Virus record (IMG/VR): IMGVR_UViG_3300034096_000665
Coordinates: 1-50,671 of that record
Direction: 5' to 3' (one strand)
Length of the DNA stretch: 50,671 bases
From: a virus
The notes beneath the pieces are model-generated. The model was given only the letters and a program-made list of their open reading frames with translations, had not been told where the DNA came from and did not search any database. Position numbers and translations under genes: made by a program. Position 1 is the first letter of the stretch, and every line of letters begins with the position of its first letter. Below, one piece after another: positions 45,423 through 50,671 of this stretch.

Positions 45423-45989
45423 TTACTCACTTATTTTTGGATTCTGCAACTCTTGTACAGTAACCATTAATATTTCTTTTTCCATGTCTGGTTTAGTACA
45501 TAGTTCCCCTACATTTTTAAGCAGTTCTTCATTTACTCCTAGCAACTCAGAATAAATGTTGAAATACTTTTCAGGAAACAAGAAACTATCCATATACATG
45601 TGATTACTCCCATTCTTATCAAAATGGTCCCTTATTTTGCGCTTTACTGTTGGATTCATCTTACTATATCTACCATTGATTAAATGCATCCAATCTGATT
45701 CCATATCAGAAAAATCAAATGTATATAATACTTCAGTATCATTTAGTTTAATGTAATCACTCAGCCGATTATGTTTCAGTAATACATTTTTTTCAAAGTT
45801 GATGTAATCTTGATCTTTTCTTTCATGATATACAGCAACTAGTTTCATATCCTCGGGTGATACATAATCATTCCAGCCAAAATATGTTTGAACTGGAGTG
45901 ACACTTACACCCTTTTTAATACCTAAGAGCGGATAGACAAATATCTTAGATTTTTGAAAATAATTCTTATAAAGCGCATCAATACTCAT
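45423..45989 (-). CDS. Conserved replication-module protein, function unknown (188 aa)
   Basis: No recognised domain. It begins SIDALYKNYFQKSKIFVYPL, and contains FGWNDYVSPEDMKLVAVYHE and a central DFSDMESDWMHLINGRYSKM. The C-terminal half is helical with conserved-looking MDSFLFPEKYFNIYSELLGV. It is rich in aromatic residues, soluble, and without signal or membrane segments. It starts 3 nt after the stop of the RecE-like nuclease, so the two are probably translated together, which hints at a partner role in recombination or replication. Function is unassigned. Confidence 0.55.
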   Translation of the reverse strand: MSIDALYKNYFQKSKIFVYPLLGIKKGVSVTPVQTYFGWNDYVSPEDMKLVAVYHERKDQDYINFEKNVLLKHNRLSDYIKLNDTEVLYTFDFSDMESDWMHLINGRYSKMNPTVKRKIRDHFDKNGSNHMYMDSFLFPEKYFNIYSELLGVNEELLKNVGELCTKPDMEKEILMVTVQELQNPKISE

Positions 45990-45992
45990 AAC

Positions 45993-47042
45993 TTACAATT
46001 TAATTTTACCTGTTGCTAATTCATATGGTAATGTAAAGTCTTTATTGCTATAATGATAGTCTACTACATTCAATATCTCTTTAAAGTCTTCTTCCCATAC
46101 CTTCAATGTTTCTGGTGATACCTGAAATGGATAAATTAAATTAGCTCTGTCAATCACTATAAAGGTAATTACAACTTTCCATTCAGACGCATCAGGTAAA
46201 CCTTTAAGATATTTACCTAAACTCAATTGTTTATACATGACGGCCTGTATCCAATATTTATAATATTGCACTGAGTCTGGAAAGTCTTGAATAGCTTTAC
46301 CTGTTGTCTTTAAATCATTAATGAATAAAGTTTTAGTATTGTGATCCATAACCACATTATCTAAGATACCTTTAAAACCAAACTTGTATTTGCTTGATCT
46401 TAACTGTACTCCTTCTTCATTATATATTTTTACATTTTCATCTTTATCATTATCAAGTTGCATAAGACTTCTTACAGTCTCATGGTTTCTCAATAACTCT
46501 ACAGATTCTTTTGCTGAGTCTAGTGTAGTTTGATCTACAATAGTCTTGTTTTGTTTTACTTTTAAAAATTCAAAGTATTGTATATTCTGTTCAGTCAGCA
46601 TTTTTGCTACTTTTTTCTCATCACCTGTAAGCATTACGCCTTCTTTATTAGGTTTCTTATCATCAACAAGTGATTGATGAAGATTAATACCTAGTAGCAC
46701 ACTAATGATTGTATCAGAAAAATCAGCCAATGTTAAATCAGTATCAGGTTGTGATTGAAAAACCTTAAAAACTTCATCCACAAGTAATCTATTATTATCT
46801 TTTGGTAGATTACTTGGTATTACAATAAATTCATCATTGAACTTATCCGGTTCAAGTAGTAAACAATGTACTACTTTCCCTGCCACTAAATGGGCATCAA
46901 CCATATCTTCTTTTTGATTTAAGATATAGTGTTTATAAAAAGCTGCTGGTGAATACAACAGCTTATTTATACTTGAGTAACTAAAATAAAAGTCACTTTT
47001 ATAAAATTGATCTAATTCTTCATTATAAGAAATACCCATCAT
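45993..47042 (-). CDS. RecE/exonuclease VIII-like PD-(D/E)XK nuclease
   Basis: A 349-aa protein with the layout of the DUF3799/RecE exonuclease family. SYSSINKLLYSPAAFYKHYI (21-40) is the entry helix, GKVVHCLLLEPDKF (55-68) matches the GxxxHxxLLEP signature, the catalytic core is GILDNVVMD (D228) and INDLKTT (D243, K245), and the Q-motif helix is YYKYWIQAVMY (260-270). All catalytic residues are present. It probably resects double-stranded DNA ends to feed recombination or replication of the phage genome. The gene overlaps the end of the upstream 431-aa gene by about 20 nt. Two adjacent ATGs (47042 and 47039) are possible starts. No obvious annealing-protein partner is in the window. Confidence 0.82.
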   Translation of the reverse strand: MMGISYNEELDQFYKSDFYFSYSSINKLLYSPAAFYKHYILNQKEDMVDAHLVAGKVVHCLLLEPDKFNDEFIVIPSNLPKDNNRLLVDEVFKVFQSQPDTDLTLADFSDTIISVLLGINLHQSLVDDKKPNKEGVMLTGDEKKVAKMLTEQNIQYFEFLKVKQNKTIVDQTTLDSAKESVELLRNHETVRSLMQLDNDKDENVKIYNEEGVQLRSSKYKFGFKGILDNVVMDHNTKTLFINDLKTTGKAIQDFPDSVQYYKYWIQAVMYKQLSLGKYLKGLPDASEWKVVITFIVIDRANLIYPFQVSPETLKVWEEDFKEILNVVDYHYSNKDFTLPYELATGKIKL

Positions 47043-48318
47043 TATTTGTTTTAGGTTCTATTATTACGTTGTCAAAGTCTATTAACTCTTTTGTAGATGT
47101 GTTAACTATTTCTTCAACTGTCTCTACCACTTCTTCAACAGTTTCTTCTACAGTTGCAAGTACAGCTTCTTCTTCAAGAGATACTGGTTCTTGTACAACT
47201 TCTTCTTCAATCTCAGGAGTTTGTGGTACAAAATCATCAAATACTTTATACTCATAATTTAAATTCAAAACAGCTAACATATCTTCTGATAAGCTAATTG
47301 TTTTAACTCTAAAGTATTTAGTATCACCGTTGCCTGTGATTTTTTCTCCTAGTTTCTTTAGCACTACATCAACATTTTCTTTAGTCAACTGATTATTATC
47401 TTTTAATTTTTCCATGATGTCATCAACACTTAGATAAAAATATCCACCACGGATATCCATCATTGCAAGTAAAGACTTAAAATTCACATGACTTTTAGTT
47501 CTTGACTCTTGTATGCGATTACTATACTCATGAAATAACAAACATAAATACAAAAGACTACCTTCAAAGTTTGAATTAGCCATGATCTCCATTGCCATTG
47601 TATGATTATCTCTATCTGAGCTTTCAAACATTTCACACAAACTATCATACATGTTCTCTTCAATAGCTAATGCATCATCACCGTTTAAATACTTAAGAAG
47701 ATCAGATTCATTATAAACAGGACATGTTGCATTTAGAATCTCATTATATGATGCAAAATACGTATCACTGATATAATACATTCTTTGAGATGAAAAAGAT
47801 GTACCATTTTTTATATGAAATGGAATATTTTGATGTTCAAGTAAAACTCTTGTATGATAAGGTATTGCAATAAATTCATTTGTATAAAATTCCAATGCGT
47901 CTTTTACTTTTTCAACATAATAATCATCTATAACACCATGGTTTACTGCTTCTTCAATAAAACTTTTAAAAGCTTCAGTTGTAACTTTATAGTTCCATAC
48001 ATCTTCAGTATATTTTGAGAATGCATTATTAGATACAAAAATTGCAGTTGCATCTTCCACTTTTGTTGTTGCTTTAATTTTATAATCTTTTGTAAGATTT
48101 TTAAGTTTTACTCTAGGTATAGTTACAGCTTTACCAAAGAATAATTTATCTTTTTGAACAGGTTCATAACCTTCAGTTATATTTGTAAACAAATCTTTTC
48201 CACCTATAAACGTACCTATTTTAGATTCAAAATTTACATAAAGTCCTAAATCAGCTATATTACCTGTATTATGAAAAGTGCTATCTACTCCTAACTCTGC
48301 TATTAAAATTTTTTCCAT
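47023..48318 (-). CDS. Conserved replication-module protein with acidic tail (431 aa)
   Basis: Not recognised. Residues 1-345 appear folded: MEKILIAELGVDSTFHNTGN, then GTFIGGKDLF, and helical parts including a cluster near 240-280 (MAMEIMANSNFEGSLLYLCL). From about 368 the sequence becomes a Val/Glu repeat (EETVEEVVETVEEI) and ends TKELIDFDNVIIEP, then NNDGYFL. The DFDN plus terminal aromatic-Phe-Leu pattern is also found at the end of the DUF932-like protein. An attenuator-like terminator lies 13 nt before the ATG. Position next to a RecE-like nuclease suggests DNA metabolism; a docking role for the tail is inference. Confidence 0.5.
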   Translation of the reverse strand: MEKILIAELGVDSTFHNTGNIADLGLYVNFESKIGTFIGGKDLFTNITEGYEPVQKDKLFFGKAVTIPRVKLKNLTKDYKIKATTKVEDATAIFVSNNAFSKYTEDVWNYKVTTEAFKSFIEEAVNHGVIDDYYVEKVKDALEFYTNEFIAIPYHTRVLLEHQNIPFHIKNGTSFSSQRMYYISDTYFASYNEILNATCPVYNESDLLKYLNGDDALAIEENMYDSLCEMFESSDRDNHTMAMEIMANSNFEGSLLYLCLLFHEYSNRIQESRTKSHVNFKSLLAMMDIRGGYFYLSVDDIMEKLKDNNQLTKENVDVVLKKLGEKITGNGDTKYFRVKTISLSEDMLAVLNLNYEYKVFDDFVPQTPEIEEEVVQEPVSLEEEAVLATVEETVEEVVETVEEIVNTSTKELIDFDNVIIEPKTNNDGYFL

Positions 48319-48330
48319 ATTTTAAGTTAA

Positions 48331-48357
48331 AAAAAGCGGCTTTTTACACCGCTTTAT
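48331..48357 (-). terminator. Terminator or attenuator after the AAA+ ATPase gene
   Basis: Minus-strand AAAGCGG (48355-48349) pairs with CCGCTTT (48339-48333) around a 9-nt loop and runs into seven T in a row. It sits between the ATPase stop (48367) and the ATG of the next gene (48318), only 13 nt away from that start. Confidence 0.8.
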
Positions 48358-48366
48358 ATTTATATT

Positions 48367-49542
48367 TTATTTAACTGCCATCTTAACCACCAATGGATTT
48401 TGCATCAATCTAGCAAACTTGGGTTTATTACCTGCTAAAATTTCTTTTACCATGTAATACTTAAGATCATTAGTGAATGCATCACAATCTGTAGTCAATT
48501 TAACCAAACGGTTAATCATTGTATCACTTACTGAATGATCAGCTGCATGCTTCAATGAATAATTGATTAATCTGGTAGTGATAATACTACTGATGTCAGC
48601 TCTATAATCATCTCCAGTACCTACCGCACCATTTAATGCTCCTATAACATATGCCTCATTAGTATTAGTCAATATATCTTGAGGAGAAATAATTTTATCC
48701 ATTTTATTATTAATGAACATAGTAAACATACTGGAGAACTCAGCTCCAACAGAACCTTCACCAATCATTTGGATTAATGGTAATTGCTCTTCAAACTTTT
48801 CAATAGAACTGATAGCATTAAAGAAAGTAGTAATAGCTCTTGGATTAACTCTTTGAGTAACTACTTCTGGATTCATCAACATAAAATTGATACATCTACC
48901 ATCAATACCAACTTGTTCTGCCCACTTAGCCCATACATTGATATCAAATTTAACCTCAACTGAGATAAATCTGGTCTTTTGAGCAACATCTAATGCAGTT
49001 ACATTATAGTCACCATTATCTGGATTTGAGGTCAATACAATATGCCAGTTCTTTGGTAATGACCAAGAAATATATTCTTGCTGATCAATTAACTCCATAG
49101 TAGCTTGCATGAATCTGTGATCAGCTCTAGTGTAATCATCTAAGATTAAGAAACCACCTTCACCTTTACCTTGAATCCACTCTGGTGCAGCATGAGACAT
49201 TCTACTGTTACTTGTTGGCTTATATCTATTCTTGATATAAGTTTCCATCAAGCTCTCTTGAACCCACTTAACAACACCATCTTCTCTTACCATCTCAAAC
49301 TCTTTGAATGGAAAACCAATCAAATCACCTAACTCTTCAATCTGTGAAAGATTTAATTTAATAATATCCATACCCATCTCAGTTGCTAATTGCTTAACAG
49401 CTGAAGTCTTTCCTAAACCAGCATCACCCTCTACGTTAATTGCAACAGGTACTTTACCTTCAGCTTGGATGTATTGATTATTACTAACAATGTGTTTTAA
49501 AAACCCTTTTAACTCTTCTACGTTTAATTGAACTTGACTCAT
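48367..49542 (-). CDS. MoxR-type AAA+ ATPase
   Basis: A 391-aa AAA+ protein. Walker A is GDAGLGKTS (39-47), Walker B is FLILDDY (131-137) with D135/D136, sensor 1 is VLTSNPDNGDYNV (N in SNP), and the following VAQKTRFISVEVKF matches the MoxR arginine-finger/sensor region. The C-terminal half (about 240-391) is helical lid and unassigned sequence. MoxR ATPases usually act as chaperone-like remodelers with VWA-domain partners, and a VWA-like gene lies just upstream on the same strand, separated only by a homing endonuclease. The pair may remodel a host or phage complex or mature metal enzymes; the target is unknown. A terminator follows the stop codon. Confidence 0.85.
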   Translation of the reverse strand: MSQVQLNVEELKGFLKHIVSNNQYIQAEGKVPVAINVEGDAGLGKTSAVKQLATEMGMDIIKLNLSQIEELGDLIGFPFKEFEMVREDGVVKWVQESLMETYIKNRYKPTSNSRMSHAAPEWIQGKGEGGFLILDDYTRADHRFMQATMELIDQQEYISWSLPKNWHIVLTSNPDNGDYNVTALDVAQKTRFISVEVKFDINVWAKWAEQVGIDGRCINFMLMNPEVVTQRVNPRAITTFFNAISSIEKFEEQLPLIQMIGEGSVGAEFSSMFTMFINNKMDKIISPQDILTNTNEAYVIGALNGAVGTGDDYRADISSIITTRLINYSLKHAADHSVSDTMINRLVKLTTDCDAFTNDLKYYMVKEILAGNKPKFARLMQNPLVVKMAVK

Positions 49543-49555
49543 CTTTTTTAATTTT

Positions 49556-50296
49556 TTAAATTTCTAACTTGATAACCTTTCCCTTACACTTATGTCCATG
49601 TGTAAGAGCTTTTCTAACTGCGCCTTCATTAGCATTAAGATATACAGCTGCTTCTTTTATACTTTTAACTTTGATTTCAATTCCTTGATCAATAATTATA
49701 AGATCTTTAACGGTTCTAGGATTTCTTTGGGGTTTAGAAATACATGAGATTTTATCTAATTTTTCTTTTCTCCATTGATATCCTCCAGCAGATTTAGTAT
49801 CTCCTTTTGCAGCATCTCCAATAGAAGAAGCGTTTCCATTAATTGCTAAAGCAGCTTTTCTTATTGTATCATACTCATTTATATAAGTACCTTCCAAAGT
49901 ATATTGATATACTTTTACTGAAGCATGATTTTCAGCACCTAACCTTTTATTTGTGTTAGCCATACTTAACTTTTTTCTTGTTTCAATACTTTTTATTTGT
50001 GTTACAGGATTTCTTTCTACATTTACATCAGAATCATAAAACTCAATATAATAAGCTTCTCTTTCTATATAATTATCACATATTTCAATAAGCTTAAAAC
50101 TTATATCATTGGGATATTTATCATAGATTTTTTGCAAAAAGTTATTATAATGTTTTCCTTTTCTTAGTGCAAGTGTATGTTGTTTATACCTTTCATACAA
50201 ACTAATACTGCTTCCAATATACTTATGAGAATTACACTCAATTAAGTATACTCCAGATTTTTTAATTAAATCTTCTTTTAGTGTCAATAATTTCAT
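49556..50296 (-). CDS. GIY-YIG homing endonuclease with NUMOD modules
   Basis: Start at ATG 50296-50294 (MKLLTLKEDLIKKSGVYLIE); the longer frame would need TTG. The GIY-YIG nuclease core covers about residues 13-95: GVYLIE (G15, Y17), KYIGSS (Y26-I-G28), ERYKQH with the catalytic-type Arg, and EREAYYIEFYD with the catalytic Glu. NUMOD3-like SIETRKKLSMANTNKRLGAE follows, then a NUMOD1-like helix-turn-helix unit (YDTIRKAALAINGNASSIGD, ending in SAGGYQWRKE), and a second such unit at the end (SIKEAAVYLNANEGAVRKAL). It sits between the MoxR ATPase and VWA genes. The last residues, GKVIKLEI, nearly repeat the end of the VWA protein, GKVIKLEL. Confidence 0.88.
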   Translation of the reverse strand: MKLLTLKEDLIKKSGVYLIECNSHKYIGSSISLYERYKQHTLALRKGKHYNNFLQKIYDKYPNDISFKLIEICDNYIEREAYYIEFYDSDVNVERNPVTQIKSIETRKKLSMANTNKRLGAENHASVKVYQYTLEGTYINEYDTIRKAALAINGNASSIGDAAKGDTKSAGGYQWRKEKLDKISCISKPQRNPRTVKDLIIIDQGIEIKVKSIKEAAVYLNANEGAVRKALTHGHKCKGKVIKLEI

Positions 50297-50342
50297 ATAC
50301 AAATATACATATAAAAAATGTGATCACGTAATTTAATTGGAA
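50297..50342 (-). promoter_or_regulatory. AT-rich spacer with TATATTTG box before the GIY-YIG gene
   Basis: Minus-strand TATATTTGTA (complement of 50298-50307) lies immediately before the ATG, with the TTTG only 3 nt away from it. The same TATATTTGTA occurs before the HNH endonuclease gene. As a promoter it would give an almost leaderless transcript, so it could instead be part of the mobile unit's conserved edge. Confidence 0.25.
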
Positions 50343-50671
50343 TTAAAGTTCAAGTTTTATCACTTTTCCAGGAAGGTCATTATTCATGTGGGATTGTTCA
50401 GACAGCACCCATAATACAGGAGCTTTTGGTTTCACACTTGTATAACATTCACCATCAGTGAAATATACCAAGCTAGTAAACTTTCTTATATTCTCATTAT
50501 AATACTCAAGGACGGGATCAAATTCAGTCCCACCTCTACCATATATAGTAATTTCATTTTTGCCTTTATACGGCTCTATACTTTTAATAGCCGTATCACA
50601 CTGAACTATAGTAATGTCAACACCTTGTTTATAAATATGGTGAATCTCATTCATAAATTCATGTAACTCCT
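50343..50671 (-). CDS. VWA-like (DUF2201-type) protein, C-terminal part
   Basis: The frame is open to the window edge; the visible part reads ELHEFMNEIHHIYKQGVDIT and on to a stop at 50343, about 108 residues. The segment VQCDTAI, then NEITIYGRGGTEFDPVLEYY, SLVYFTDGECYT and APVLWVLSE, matches the C-terminal VWA-like domain of DUF2201 metallopeptidase-like proteins, where RGGTdF.P and YFTDG are hallmarks (beta strands of a Rossmann-type VWA fold with MIDAS-like residues). These proteins are the usual partners of MoxR ATPases, and the ATPase is encoded two genes downstream. The N-terminal part lies beyond the window. The internal ATG at 50654 is not the real start. Confidence 0.8.
   Translation of the reverse strand, partial: ELHEFMNEIHHIYKQGVDITIVQCDTAIKSIEPYKGKNEITIYGRGGTEFDPVLEYYNENIRKFTSLVYFTDGECYTSVKPKAPVLWVLSEQSHMNNDLPGKVIKLEL

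Noticed and set aside
1-50671. Stop-codon reassignment, common in some crAss-like phages
   Set aside because: All large frames are intact in the standard code. TAA, TGA (1776-1778) and TAG (39588-39590) all sit at sensible gene ends.
1-50671. tRNA genes, CRISPR arrays, insertion sequences and attachment sites
   Set aside because: The gaps are short and AT-rich. I saw no cloverleaf, no spaced direct repeats and no transposase or integrase. A small tRNA could still be missed by eye.

Overview
The window looks like roughly half of a crAss-like phage genome (order Crassvirales, podovirus-like, Bacteroidota host). The evidence is the AT-rich sequence, the lack of clear Shine-Dalgarno sites, a Cys-rich fibre followed by ring and muzzle tail genes, and a block of giant colinear proteins. 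One of these giants carries the DFDVD catalytic motif of the crAss-like virion RNA polymerase. The standard genetic code is used: TAA, TGA and TAG all end genes and no large frame is interrupted. I see no tRNA, CRISPR array or insertion sequence.

Layout. Plus strand, 9-39590: fibre, strong terminator, candidate promoter, a 195-aa protein, two ring/tail-tubular proteins, a 1,766-aa stabilisation/muzzle protein, then about 31 kb of tightly packed cargo genes. The cargo genes encode a 1,016-aa zincin protein, two GG-motif proteins of 734 and 866 aa, a 984-aa protein, a 2,030-aa protein with a PD-(D/E)XK nuclease domain, a 3,192-aa zincin plus RNA polymerase, a 242-aa protein, a 1,108-aa protein with a membrane segment, and a 41-aa basic protein. 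A bidirectional terminator at about 39.6 kb separates these from a convergent minus-strand replication/early module. Reading down the minus strand, this holds a VWA-like protein (cut by the window edge), a GIY-YIG homing endonuclease, a MoxR-type AAA+ ATPase, an uncharacterised 431-aa protein, a RecE-like nuclease, two conserved unknowns, a family B DNA polymerase, an HNH homing endonuclease, a DUF932-like protein, a small unknown, a MazG-like pyrophosphatase and a 51-aa protein.

How it may work together. By analogy with phi14:2 and phi-crAss001, the plus-strand proteins build the tail and the cargo that is packed in the capsid and ejected. The injected RNA polymerase would then transcribe the early minus-strand genes. 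Three copies of an AT-rich motif (AAAATTT, then TATATT 9-10 nt later) lie in the only sizeable plus-strand gaps and may be the promoters of the structural and cargo operons.

The most striking observation concerns cysteine. The eight large cargo proteins (about 10,170 residues) contain no internal cysteine. The last four consecutive proteins (2,030, 3,192, 242 and 1,108 aa) carry seven cysteines in total, all within about 20 residues of a protein end, so that every gene-to-gene junction has Cys on both sides. Tail and replication proteins in the same window have ordinary or high cysteine content. This fits cargo that must stay unfolded for ejection, and raises the possibility that its subunits are linked end to end by reversible disulfides. 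Other leads are a perfect C-terminal beta-clamp motif (QLSLF) on the phage polymerase, a shared C-terminal peptide on two replication-module proteins, a recurrent xxGG motif in cargo proteins, and a homing endonuclease that splits a MoxR/VWA gene pair and ends in nearly the same peptide as its neighbour.
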